NCBI GenBank assembly: GCA_016709225.1 | Contig: JADJEE010000012.1 | Coordinates: forward strand, 1,054,001-1,118,000 | Length of the DNA: 64,000 nt | From: Deltaproteobacteria bacterium | GTDB taxonomy: Bacteria > Myxococcota_A > Polyangia > Nannocystales > Nannocystaceae | Direction: 5' to 3' | Shown: positions 7,627 to 17,880 of the stretch, piece after piece | How positions within the stretch are numbered: position 1 is the stretch's first letter | Layout of the letters: each line of letters starts with the position of its first letter | Notes under the pieces: generated by a model | The model's database searches: none | Seen by the model: only the letters and a program-made list of their open reading frames with translations | Told to the model about the DNA's origin: nothing | Program-made: the position numbers and the translations under genes

Positions 7627-10100
7627 TCCCCGGCAGCGGACGGCGGCGCGTCGCTCGACCCGGCGCCACGCCAGCCACGGCGCACCAGCTTGCTCAGCTC
7701 GACCGCCGATACCGGCACGAATCCAAGTCCGAGCAGCGCCAGCACCTCGAGCGTGGTCATCGGCGCCAGCTCGAACCACGCGCGCGTCTGCGACCAGGCG
7801 TGCAGGCCCAGCTGCAGCCCGATCGACACCGCCACCACCACCACGAGCACGACGTTGCGCGACCAGCCCACCTCCCACAGCAGCTTGTCGCGGCTGCGGG
7901 CGGCGAAGGCACGCAACAACACGCCGAACACGAGGCTGGAGAACGCCAGCGTGCGCGCGAGCTCGACATCGCCGTGGTGCAGGCCCCACGCGAAGGCGCC
8001 GAGTCCGACGGCGGCGTGCATCCCCGCGACCCAGGCGATGTCCAACCACGCCTCGCGGCCCAGCAACGGCGATCGCGGGTCACGTGGCGGCCGCAACATC
8101 ACGTCGTCGTCGGCCGGATCGATGGCCAGCGCGATGCCCGGCAGCGGCTCGCACATGATGTTGAGCCACAGCAGCTGCAGCGGCAGCAGCGGCAGCGGCC
8201 ACCCGACGATCGCGGCGACCAGCATCATGACCAGCCCGGCGGCGTTGCCCGACAGCAGGTAGATCACGGTCTTGCGGATGTTGTCGTAGACCACGCGCCC
8301 CTCGCGGATCGCGGTCACGACCCCGCCCAGGTCGTCGTCGACCAGGACCATGTCGGCGGCCTCGCGCGTCACCTCCGTGGCGCCCTTGCCCATGGCGATG
8401 CCGATGTCGGCCTCGCGGATCGACGGCGCGTCGTTGACCCCGTCGCCGGTCATGGCCACCACCTCGCCGTGCTCGCGGAGCCGTCGGACGATCGCGGTCT
8501 TGTCGGCCGCGGTGCGCCGGGCGAACACCGTGTCCTCGACCCCGCGGCCGGCCTCGACGATGCCGAGCTCGCGCGCGATCGCCTCGGCCGTCAGCGCATG
8601 ATCGCCGGTGATCATCACGACGTGGACGCCGGCCCGCTGGGCCGCGCGCACCGCCGCCAACGCCTCGGCTCGCGGCGCATCGGCGAGCCCGACCAGGCCC
8701 AGCATGGTCAAGCCGGCGTCGTCGTCCCCCTCGCCGGTCGCGACCGCGAGCACCCGCAGGCCCCGACCGGCCATGGCCTCGACCGCAGCCTCGAGCTCGG
8801 GCAGCACGCTCGCGCACGACGCCTGCACCGACTCGACCGCGCCCTTGACGTAGACCCGCCCATCGTCGCGCCACACCGCCATGCGCCGACGCTCGGTGTC
8901 GAACGGCATGGTGCGCACGCGCGGGCGCTCGCGTTCGATGTCGCCGCGACGAATGCCGCGCTCGGCGGCCGCTCGAAGGATGGCGATCTCGGTGGGGTCG
9001 CCGACGCCGCCGTCGTCGTCGAGCTCGGCGTCACAGCACGCCGCGGCCGCGAACAACAGCGCCTCGGCGTCGGGCCCCCGCTGCTCGCGCAGCGTCATCA
9101 CGCCGGTGGTGAGCGTGCCGGTCTTGTCGGTGCAGATCGTGGTCGCGCAGCCGAGCGTCTCCACCGTCGACAGCCGTCGCACGAGCACGCGTCGCGCCGA
9201 CAAGCGCCGCACGCCGACAGCCATCGCGACGGTGACCACCGCCGGTAGGCCCTCGGGCACCGCCGACACCGCGAGCGACACCGTCGTGAGCAGCACGTCG
9301 AACCACGGCAGTCCCCGCCACCAACCCAGCGCGCCGACCAGCGCGACCAGCACGACGGTTGCGTACAGCAGCACGCGGCCGAGCGCCGACAGCCGCTTCT
9401 GCAGCGGCGTCTCGCCCACCTCGGTCTGCGCGAGCAGGTGGGCGATCTTGCCCAGCTCGGTCGCCATCGCGGTCGCGATCACCTGCGCCCGTGCGGTGCC
9501 GGTCGCGACCGTCGTGCCCATGAACACGCGATCGGTGCGCTCGGCGATCGGTGCATCGTCGGCGATCGCGGTCGGCGACTTCTCGACCGGCTGGCTCTCG
9601 CCGGTCAGCACCGACTCCACCACCGACAGCGACGCAGCCTCGAGCACGCGCGCGTCGGCGGCCACGACGTCGCCGGGCTGCAGCAACAGGATGTCGTCGG
9701 GCACGATCTCGATCGCCGGGATCAACCGCCCGACGCCGTCGCGCAGCACCGAGGCCCGCGCGGCGGTCATCGAGCGCAGCGCCATGAGGGCCCGCTCCGC
9801 GCGCGACTCCTGCACGTAGCCGATCACGCCGTTGACCAGCACGATGAGGGTGATGGCGACGGCGTCGTCGTAGGCCCCGACCGCGACCGAGACCCCGGCG
9901 GCCGCGATGAGGATGAGCACCAGCGCGCTGGCGAACTGCGCGGCGAACATCCGCCAGCGTGGGGTCGCGGCCTGGCGCGTGATCTCGTTGGGGCCGACCC
10001 GCAGCAACGCGGCCCGGGCGGCGTCGGTGCTCAGCCCGCGGGCGACATCCGATCCGCCGCCTGCCACGGTGGCGGAGGCCAGCGTCGGACGGTCGTTCAC
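7623..10100 (-). CDS. P2-type cation-translocating ATPase
   Basis: This 825-residue inner-membrane pump is of the Ca2+-ATPase/CtpF-like class. It has the actuator motif LTGESQPVEK, the transmembrane-4 motif AVPEGLP near residue 280, the phosphorylation site DKTGTLTTG near 323 and the hinge MTGDGVNDAPSIREADIG. Ten membrane segments can be counted. The transmembrane-6 motif reads LWLNIMCEPLPGIAL, where classical Ca2+ pumps have an N..TDGLPA pattern; Asp is replaced by Glu, so the ion is uncertain. The gene follows an NtrC-type regulator on the same strand, 42 bases away. Its TAG stop lies in the CTAG at the right IS boundary, so the IS sits directly after this gene. Confidence 0.9.
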   Translation of the reverse strand: MNDRPTLASATVAGGGSDVARGLSTDAARAALLRVGPNEITRQAATPRWRMFAAQFASALVLILIAAAGVSVAVGAYDDAVAITLIVLVNGVIGYVQESRAERALMALRSMTAARASVLRDGVGRLIPAIEIVPDDILLLQPGDVVAADARVLEAASLSVVESVLTGESQPVEKSPTAIADDAPIAERTDRVFMGTTVATGTARAQVIATAMATELGKIAHLLAQTEVGETPLQKRLSALGRVLLYATVVLVALVGALGWWRGLPWFDVLLTTVSLAVSAVPEGLPAVVTVAMAVGVRRLSARRVLVRRLSTVETLGCATTICTDKTGTLTTGVMTLREQRGPDAEALLFAAAACCDAELDDDGGVGDPTEIAILRAAAERGIRRGDIERERPRVRTMPFDTERRRMAVWRDDGRVYVKGAVESVQASCASVLPELEAAVEAMAGRGLRVLAVATGEGDDDAGLTMLGLVGLADAPRAEALAAVRAAQRAGVHVVMITGDHALTAEAIARELGIVEAGRGVEDTVFARRTAADKTAIVRRLREHGEVVAMTGDGVNDAPSIREADIGIAMGKGATEVTREAADMVLVDDDLGGVVTAIREGRVVYDNIRKTVIYLLSGNAAGLVMMLVAAIVGWPLPLLPLQLLWLNIMCEPLPGIALAIDPADDDVMLRPPRDPRSPLLGREAWLDIAWVAGMHAAVGLGAFAWGLHHGDVELARTLAFSSLVFGVLLRAFAARSRDKLLWEVGWSRNVVLVVVVAVSIGLQLGLHAWSQTRAWFELAPMTTLEVLALLGLGFVPVSAVELSKLVRRGWRGAGSSDAPPSAAGD

Positions 10101-10122
10101 GCTGCGCAGACTATCATCGCCA

Positions 10123-10136
10123 GGCGCCGAAGCGCC
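10123..10136 (-). terminator. GC hairpin with TTCG loop between regulator and ATPase genes
   Basis: On the minus strand the bases read GGCGCTTCGGCGCC: a five-pair stem closing a TTCG tetraloop. It lies just after the stop of the NtrC-type regulator and before the ATPase start. A second small palindrome, CCGACTCAGTCGG, overlaps the regulator stop at 10138-10150. No T-run follows, so it may be a processing or attenuation hairpin rather than a strong terminator. Confidence 0.35.
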
Positions 10137-10142
10137 GCCGAC

Positions 10143-11564
<1,422 letters not shown>

Positions 11565-11645
11565 GGTCCTGATCTCTCCCAGCGCCCGACGCATCGGGCA
11601 ATCACGCTTGCCGGCAACTCTTGCGGCAGACCCCCCGCAACGCAA

Positions 11646-12074
11646 CTATTGCGGAGACCGCACCACGAGCACGTTCGCCGGACACCGATGCACGATCTTG
11701 CTGGCGGTGGTGCCGAGCAGCCGCTCGAGCGTGCCGTAGCCGTGCGAGCCGATCACCACCAGCTCGGCAGCGATCTCCTTGGCGACGTCGCAGACCACGT
11801 CGGCGGGCTGACCCATGCGGACGTGCTTGGTGACCGCGAGGCCTTCGGCGTCCGCGAGCCGGCGGGTCAGGCCGCGCTCGGCCTCCTCGACCAGCGCGAC
11901 GTCGAGCTGCGCCATCGACATGCTCCACACCGCGTCGGGCAGCCCGACTGGGATCGTCACCGCCCGACAGGCGTGCAACGTGGCGCCGAGCTTCTGCGCG
12001 AGGCTCACCGCGGTGCGAAAGACATCGGGCTCGCGCTGCGACCCGTCGAGGGCGACGAGGATGGTGCGGTACAT
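11646..12074 (-). CDS. universal stress protein (UspA family)
   Basis: This is a single-domain Usp of 142 residues. It begins MYRTILVALDGSQREPDVF with the nucleotide-contacting Asp, and carries the ATP-binding pattern G-2X-G-9X-G(S/T) in GSHGYGTLERLLGTTAS near the C-terminus, followed by PANVLVVRSPQ. Single-domain Usp proteins bind ATP and are typically induced by starvation, hypoxia or respiratory stress. It is 82 bases upstream of the NtrC-type regulator on the same strand and divergent from the globin-coupled kinase, which suggests shared control. Confidence 0.92.
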   Translation of the reverse strand: MYRTILVALDGSQREPDVFRTAVSLAQKLGATLHACRAVTIPVGLPDAVWSMSMAQLDVALVEEAERGLTRRLADAEGLAVTKHVRMGQPADVVCDVAKEIAAELVVIGSHGYGTLERLLGTTASKIVHRCPANVLVVRSPQ

Positions 12075-12161
12075 CGCCTGCGACTATGGCAGTCGCCCGC
12101 GCCGGGCCAAGACGGGCGCGATGCGCAAAAAATGCGCCCTGGTCAGACCGCCGTTTGGACG

Positions 12162-13340
12162 ATGCTGGCGGGCGTCGTGGCCCAGTTCCTCGAGGACATC
12201 CAGGCGTACATCGGCTTCGGCGAGGCGGACGGGGAGCGGCTGCGATCCCTGCACCCGATGCTGTCGCAGCACTTCGAGTCGATCGCCGATCACTTCTATG
12301 CCTGCATCCTGCGTCACGATGGCGCCCACTCGGCGATCACCGGCGGCGATGCCCAGGTCCAGCGGCTCAAGCGGACCCTCGTGGCGTGGATGGACTCGGG
12401 CCTGCGCGGGCCCTGGGACGAGGCGTTTTTCGAGCGCCGCGCTCGCATCGGTCGCAAGCACGTCGAGATCGGTCTGCCGCAGCAGTACATGGTCACCGCG
12501 ATCGGCGTGATGCGGCAGGACTACCACGCGACCCTGCGAGAGGAGCTCGCAGAGGATCGCGCGGGACGCGAGGCGGCGATCGTCTCGATCGATCGGCTGC
12601 TCGACATCGAGCTGGCGATCATGCTGCAGACCTATCGCATCGACTCCGACGACGAGCTGCGTCGCAACGAGCGTCTGGCGACCATCGGCATGGTCGCGGC
12701 CAGCATCGGCCACGACCTGCGCAACCCGCTGGGTGTGATCGAGTCGTCCGCGTACATCCTGCGCCGCCTGGTCGACGACGACCGCGGCCAGCGGCACCTC
12801 GACAAGATCGTCAACCAGGTCCGCAGCTGCAACCGCATCGTGACCGCGCTGCTCGAGCTGGCCAAGTCGCGGCCCCCGCGATTCGCCCCCGTCGAAGCCA
12901 AGACGGTGGTCAACAACGCGCTCGCGATGATGTCGACCCTCGATGGCATCGAGGTGCGTGTCGAGGTGACCCCGGGCCTCCTGCTGCACGCGGACGCCGG
13001 CCTGCTCGAACAGGCCATCATCAACCTCGTCGTCAACGCGGCGCACGCGATCGGCCGCAACCGCGGCGCGATCACGATCCAGATCGCGCCCCACGACGCG
13101 GACTTCAACGCGATCGTGGTCCAAGATGACGGGCCGGGCTTCGACCCCGAGGTTCTCCCCAAGGTGTTCGAACCCCTGGTGACCACCCGCGCCAGCGGTG
13201 TGGGCCTGGGCCTGGCGTTGGTGCGCAGCGTGGCAGAGCGCCATCGCGGGCGCGCGCAGGCCGAGAATGCGACCGGCGGCGGCGCGCTCGTTCGCCTGCT
13301 GCTACCATCCCGGGAGGCGCAGATCGCCCCGGAATCATGA
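12162..13340 (+). CDS. globin-coupled heme-sensor histidine kinase
   Basis: The first 130 residues or so match the globin of globin-coupled sensors such as HemAT: QHFESIADHFYACIL, QRLKRTLVAWMDSG, then ERRARIGRKHVEIGLPQQYM, where His100 is the expected heme-ligating proximal histidine. A linker leads to the dimerisation helix with His184 in ASIGHDLRNPLG, then a HATPase domain with NLVVNAAHAIG, DDGPGFDP and GVGLGLALVRSVAERH. It is soluble, 392 residues. The start is ATG 12162; an in-frame ATG at 12132 would add ten residues. It overlaps the next receiver gene by four bases (ATGA). It probably senses O2, CO or NO or redox state and passes phosphate to a receiver. Confidence 0.88.
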   Translation: MLAGVVAQFLEDIQAYIGFGEADGERLRSLHPMLSQHFESIADHFYACILRHDGAHSAITGGDAQVQRLKRTLVAWMDSGLRGPWDEAFFERRARIGRKHVEIGLPQQYMVTAIGVMRQDYHATLREELAEDRAGREAAIVSIDRLLDIELAIMLQTYRIDSDDELRRNERLATIGMVAASIGHDLRNPLGVIESSAYILRRLVDDDRGQRHLDKIVNQVRSCNRIVTALLELAKSRPPRFAPVEAKTVVNNALAMMSTLDGIEVRVEVTPGLLLHADAGLLEQAIINLVVNAAHAIGRNRGAITIQIAPHDADFNAIVVQDDGPGFDPEVLPKVFEPLVTTRASGVGLGLALVRSVAERHRGRAQAENATGGGALVRLLLPSREAQIAPES

Positions 13341-13723
13341 GCCCTGGATCGGTCCTGATCGTCGATGACAACGAGGACTTGGCCGAGAACCTCGGCGAGG
13401 TCTTGAGCGACGAGGGCTACGAGTGTGCCATCGCCCACTGCGGCAACGCGGCCATCGCCCGTCTGCGAGAGAGCGACTTCGACCTGGTGATCACCGACCT
13501 GCGCATGTCGCCCGGCGACGGGCTCGCGGTGGTCGAGGCAGTCCGCCAGCGCTCGGCGACCACGCCGATCGTCGTGATGACCGCGTTCGCGGGCGAGCTG
13601 CACATCGACACGGCGCAGCGCGCGGGTGTCACCACGGTGGTCGCGAAGCCGGTCGATCCCGGCAAGCTGATCCTGCTGGTCCGCGGCCAGCTCGACCGTG
13701 AACCACCGGGCGGCGTCCCGTAG
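13337..13723 (+). CDS. single-domain response regulator
   Basis: This is a stand-alone receiver of 128 residues: acidic pocket SVLIVDDNEDLAENL, phospho-acceptor Asp54 in DLVITDLRMSPGDG, Thr in VVMTAFAG and Lys in VVAKPVDPGK. There is no output domain, so it likely acts as a CheY-like or Spo0F-like relay. The ATGA overlap with the globin-coupled kinase suggests that kinase is its phosphodonor, and the next gene starts eight bases after its stop. Confidence 0.92.
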   Translation: MSPGSVLIVDDNEDLAENLGEVLSDEGYECAIAHCGNAAIARLRESDFDLVITDLRMSPGDGLAVVEAVRQRSATTPIVVMTAFAGELHIDTAQRAGVTTVVAKPVDPGKLILLVRGQLDREPPGGVP

Positions 13724-13731
13724 GCGCCGCC

Positions 13732-15195
13732 ATGAGCCTCGCGGGCGCACGCATCGTCGTCATCGACGACCAAGCCGACCTCGCGGACAACCTGCGGGAG
13801 ATCCTCGAGATCGACGGCGCGACGGTGGCGCTGGCCGGCACCGCGGCCGACGGCCTCGAGGTCGCGGCCGCCGGCTGCGACGTGGCGTTGGTGGACGTGC
13901 GGCTGCCCGACAGCACCGGCATGTCACTGCTGCCCCGCCTGCACGCGCTCGACCCCGCCACGGCCGTCGTGCTCATCACGGGCCACGCATCGATCGACGA
14001 CGCCATCGAGGCCGTGCGCGAGGGCGCATATGCGTACGTGCTCAAGCCCTTCGACAGCGTCGATCTGCACGCCACCGTCTCGCGCGCGTGCGCACAGGTC
14101 GCGCTCGTCCGACGCACGGCAGCGCTACAGCGCGAGCTCGAACGACGCGAGGACGAGCTGCGTACGCTGGTCGACACCGTCGCCGCGCTACTGCTGGTGC
14201 TCGACGGCGACGGCAACGTCATCGACGCCAATCCGGCGGTCGCCGCCGTGTTGCTCACGCCGGTCGAGACCTTGATCGGCCAGGCGTGGGCGAGCTACGT
14301 GCCGCCCCGCGATCGACCCGCGCTGCTCGAGGCCTACAGCCAGGTGCGTGCGGGCATGGGCGCATCGTTCGAGGGCCGGGTGTTGCGACAGCACGGCAGC
14401 CACGTCGAGGAGCGGGTGATCCGCTGGCGCCTCGCCGGCGCCGCCGGCCGCGACGGGTTCCGCATGTACGCCTCGGGCCTCGACCTCACCGAGACCCGCG
14501 CGCTCGAGCGGCGCACCTCGCTGGCCGAGAAGCTCGCCGCGGTCGGCACGGTCTCCGCGGGTCTCGCCCACGAGATCCGCAATCCCCTCAACGCCGCCAC
14601 GCTGCAGCTGCAGCTGCTCGAGCGACGGCTGCTCAAGGTCGTCGACGCCGAGCGAGCCGGCACCATGCTCGAGCCCATCGGGCTGGTCCGCGAGGAGCTC
14701 GCGCGGCTGTCGCGACTGGTCACGGAGTTCTTGCAGTTCGCCCGCCCGGCCGCGCTGCAGGCCCGCGACACCGATCTCGCGAACGTGCTGGCCCAGGTGG
14801 TCGAGCTCGAGCGGCCGGTCGCCCGCGAACGCGGCATCGCGCTCGAGCTGCACGCCCCGCAGGACGCGGTCATCGTCGAGGCCGACGGCGAACGGATCAA
14901 GCAGATCGCGTTCAATTTGGTGCGCAACGCGATCGAGGCCGCGCAATCGCGCGTACTGGTGTCTGTCGAGGTCGACGGCGCGGGCGCTCGCATCCGCGTG
15001 CGCGACGACGGCCCTGGCATCCCCGCGACCGATCTCCATCGCATCTTCGAGCCGTTCTTCACCACCAAGGAGGGCGGCACGGGCCTCGGCATGGCGATCG
15101 TGCACAGCCTGGTGGAGCGCCACGGCGGGCACATCGAGGTCAACTGCAACGGTGGCACCGAGGTCGTGATCGCGCTGCGGCGCCACGTGCCGTGA
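13732..15195 (+). CDS. receiver-PAS-histidine kinase
   Basis: This 487-residue soluble protein begins with a receiver (residues 5-120, Asp55 in VALVDVRLPD, Lys in AYVLKPFDS), then a coiled linker, a PAS domain (about 140-255), the H-box SAGLAHEIRNPLNA with His near residue 280, and HATPase motifs NLVRNAIEAAQ, DDGPGIPATD and GGTGLGMAIVHSLVERHGG. An N-terminal receiver means its kinase activity can be set by another kinase. It is the third gene of a tightly spaced set with the globin-coupled kinase and the receiver, suggesting a phosphorelay. Confidence 0.92.
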   Translation: MSLAGARIVVIDDQADLADNLREILEIDGATVALAGTAADGLEVAAAGCDVALVDVRLPDSTGMSLLPRLHALDPATAVVLITGHASIDDAIEAVREGAYAYVLKPFDSVDLHATVSRACAQVALVRRTAALQRELERREDELRTLVDTVAALLLVLDGDGNVIDANPAVAAVLLTPVETLIGQAWASYVPPRDRPALLEAYSQVRAGMGASFEGRVLRQHGSHVEERVIRWRLAGAAGRDGFRMYASGLDLTETRALERRTSLAEKLAAVGTVSAGLAHEIRNPLNAATLQLQLLERRLLKVVDAERAGTMLEPIGLVREELARLSRLVTEFLQFARPAALQARDTDLANVLAQVVELERPVARERGIALELHAPQDAVIVEADGERIKQIAFNLVRNAIEAAQSRVLVSVEVDGAGARIRVRDDGPGIPATDLHRIFEPFFTTKEGGTGLGMAIVHSLVERHGGHIEVNCNGGTEVVIALRRHVP

Positions 15196-15216
15196 GGCAC
15201 GAAGGACGAGGGGCCG

Positions 15217-17808
15217 CTAGCGCGCTGCGGCGGACGTCTCGACCGCGTCGATCGCCGCACGCGCGCGGGTGACCATCGGCGCGAAGCCGGGGTGCGTCGC
15301 CCCGAAGTCGATCATCGCGCGCAGGATCTCGAGCGCGCGGGCGTCGTCACCGATCGCCGCGAGATCGTCGGCGTAGTGCAGCGCAGCCTGGGCCGCCGCG
15401 TGGTCGTGCTCCTCGAATTCCGGCACGCGCCCGAGCCCGCGCTCCCAGTACGGCACCGCCGCTGCCGGACTGCCCAGCTGATGCAGCACCGAGCCGAGAT
15501 TGCGCGCCGACATGCGCGCGCTGCTGTGCCCCTCGCCGAACGCGGCCACCTGGATGCGATAGGCCCGCTCCAGCAGCTCGCGCCCCGCGTGCGCACGATC
15601 CATGTTGCGCAGCAGCAGGCCCATGTTGTTGAGCACACCCGCCACCGCGGGGTGCTCGGGGCCGTAGGTGAGCTCCTGCAGCCGAAGAGACTCGCGGTAG
15701 TGCGCGAGTGCGTCGTCGTGGCGTCGCGAGGCGAACTCGGCGTTGGCCAGCGACGTCAGGTAGGCCGCCAGTCGCAGGTCGTGGCGATCGGGCGCCGCGC
15801 GCACGCGCTCGACCGCGCGACCGAGGTGCCCGATCGCGGCCTCCCACTGACCGAAGCGGGTCTCGACCAGGCCCTGCGCCCGCTGCAGCTCGCTCTCGAG
15901 CTCGTCGGCCACCACCGGGTTGTGACGCCGCAGTCGCGCGATGAGACCTTCGGCGTCGCGCACACGCGACAGCGCGGCAGCCTCTTGCCGCTGCTCGTAG
16001 CCCAGCTGCACGACCTGCCGGTTGGCGGCCGCGATGGCGTCGACGGTGCTCCCGCTGCGCAGCGCGGCCTCCCAGGCCTCCTGTGTCGACGCGAACGCGC
16101 CATCGTCGTCATCGAGCTGATCCTGATAGCGCTCGCGCGCCATCAGGGCCCGCGGCAGCAGCCGCTCGTCGTCGAGGCCGCGCGCCAGCTCGACGGCCGA
16201 TTCGGCCTCGCGCAGCCCGTCGTGGAAGCGTCCGGCGCGGAACATTGCGTCGGCGGCGGCGAGCGCATCGACGGTGGCACCGTGGCGGGCGCGCGCATCG
16301 GGCCGGTCGGGCAGCGTCCACACCGGATCGTCGAGCAGCGCCGGCGAGGTGCACTCACGCACCGGCGGCAGCGCATCCACGGCCTCGATCGCGCGGCCCG
16401 AGCTGTCGGCCGCCGCGTCCTCGAACACCTGCAGCAGCGCGACCACGGCGTGGCGTCGCGCGTCGAGGCACGCCTGCCGCCGATCGAAGAGCGCGTCCGA
16501 CTCGACCCCGTCGCGATGGGCGACGCAGACCTCGGTCGCCGCGCCGCGCCACTGCTCGACGTAATCGTCGAGCAGGCGCGCGACCGTCAGCGCGGCCTCG
16601 CTGGCGTAGCTGGCCCCCGCACCGCCGAGCTGCACGGTGAGCCGTCGACGATCGTCATCGCTCCACACCTCCGCCATCGCGTCGTCGTCACACCGCGGTG
16701 CACCGTCCGAGCCGACCTTGCCACCGATGATCGCGCCGGCCACCACGCCAGCGGGCACCAACGCCAGCAGCCACGGTCGCAGCGAGCGGGCCAGCGTTGC
16801 GGTGCCGAGCTCGAGCTGGCGCACCAACGCGGCCATCGACGGCCAGCGGGCCTCCGGCGCGATCGACAGCGCCCGGGTCAGCACCCGCCGCAGCCAGGGT
16901 GGCACCGCCGGCTCGCTCGGAGTCGCGATCACGACGCCGGCGCGGTAGAGCTTCCGCAGCTCGGCCCGCGTGCGCGCGGCGTAGGGTCGCGTGCGCCACA
17001 ACGCCTCGAAGATCGTGACCGCGAGGCTGAACTGATCCGAGCGACCATCGAGCGGCTCGCCCGCCAGCTGCTCGGGTGACATGTACGCGGGCGTGCCGGT
17101 CGTGAGGCTCAGCGCCAGCGATTCGTCCGACGACGACGATGCGGGCTCCGAAGGCTGTCGTGTCCGACGGCTGCTGCCGACCGGGAGCGCGACGCCGAAA
17201 TCGGTGATGCGCACGCGCTCGTCGTTGCCGATGAGGATGTTGTCGGGCTTGACGTCGCGGTGGATCATGCCGGCGGCGTGGGCCGCCGCCAGGCCCAGCG
17301 CAGCCTCGCGAAAGACCGCGACGATCGCCGACCACGGGCGCTCGCGCTCCGCCAGCCATGCCCGCAGCGTCCGCCCCGCGACGTACTCCATCACCAAGTA
17401 CACGCGCCCGCGATCGACCGCGGCCTCGTGGACCGTGACGACGTTGGGATGCGACAGCTTCGCCATCGCCTTGGCCTCGGTCAGCAGGCGCGCGCGCTCG
17501 TCCTCCGAAGGGTTCCCGCGGGTGTGCAGCAGCTTGATCGCGACCCGTCGCTCGAGCGCCGGGTCGAACGCCGCGTAGACCGAGCCCATGCCACCGCGGC
17601 CGAGCAGCTCGAGTACGAAGTAGCGGCCCAGGCGATCGCCGGGCCGCGGCGCGGCGCCACCGTCGCCTGCGTCGGCCGCGAGGCGCTCGGTGGCGGTCGG
17701 CTCCGGCGTCGGCGACGGCGTGGCCTTCTTCACCGCTCGGCGGGTCGGCACCGCCGCCGGATCGGGGGATCCTTCGGGCGCCGCGGTCTCGTCGCTGTTC
17801 ACCGTCAC
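15217..17808 (-). CDS. membrane Ser/Thr protein kinase with TPR sensor domain
   Basis: This kinase has 863 residues. The disordered N-terminus is Pro/Thr-rich; the glycine loop GRGGMGSVYAAFDP is near residue 70, catalytic Lys92 is in VAIKLL, then HRDVKPDN, TDFGVALPVG with a Ser-rich insert, and TTGTPAYMSPEQ. A membrane span (LLALVPAGVVAGAIIGGK) lies near residues 346-363. The external half is helical with TPR-like repeats (for example ESLRLQELTYGPEHPAVAGV and NNMGLLLRNMDRAHAGRELL, like kinesin-light-chain TPRs). It converges with the receiver-PAS-kinase gene, 21 bases apart. The ligand is unknown. Confidence 0.92.
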   Translation of the reverse strand: MTVNSDETAAPEGSPDPAAVPTRRAVKKATPSPTPEPTATERLAADAGDGGAAPRPGDRLGRYFVLELLGRGGMGSVYAAFDPALERRVAIKLLHTRGNPSEDERARLLTEAKAMAKLSHPNVVTVHEAAVDRGRVYLVMEYVAGRTLRAWLAERERPWSAIVAVFREAALGLAAAHAAGMIHRDVKPDNILIGNDERVRITDFGVALPVGSSRRTRQPSEPASSSSDESLALSLTTGTPAYMSPEQLAGEPLDGRSDQFSLAVTIFEALWRTRPYAARTRAELRKLYRAGVVIATPSEPAVPPWLRRVLTRALSIAPEARWPSMAALVRQLELGTATLARSLRPWLLALVPAGVVAGAIIGGKVGSDGAPRCDDDAMAEVWSDDDRRRLTVQLGGAGASYASEAALTVARLLDDYVEQWRGAATEVCVAHRDGVESDALFDRRQACLDARRHAVVALLQVFEDAAADSSGRAIEAVDALPPVRECTSPALLDDPVWTLPDRPDARARHGATVDALAAADAMFRAGRFHDGLREAESAVELARGLDDERLLPRALMARERYQDQLDDDDGAFASTQEAWEAALRSGSTVDAIAAANRQVVQLGYEQRQEAAALSRVRDAEGLIARLRRHNPVVADELESELQRAQGLVETRFGQWEAAIGHLGRAVERVRAAPDRHDLRLAAYLTSLANAEFASRRHDDALAHYRESLRLQELTYGPEHPAVAGVLNNMGLLLRNMDRAHAGRELLERAYRIQVAAFGEGHSSARMSARNLGSVLHQLGSPAAAVPYWERGLGRVPEFEEHDHAAAQAALHYADDLAAIGDDARALEILRAMIDFGATHPGFAPMVTRARAAIDAVETSAAAR

Positions 17809-17880
17809 GCGCTCACCCGCCAGTATGTCCGGCCCGCCGCGGCAATGGAACGCGCGCCGATGATCTACACTCCAAGCGGT

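Noticed and set aside
12095..12109. Possible sigma54 promoter upstream of the Usp gene (TGGCCC-N5-GGGC on the minus strand)
   Set aside because: The GG/GC spacing fits but the -12 half is poor; such matches are expected by chance at this GC content.
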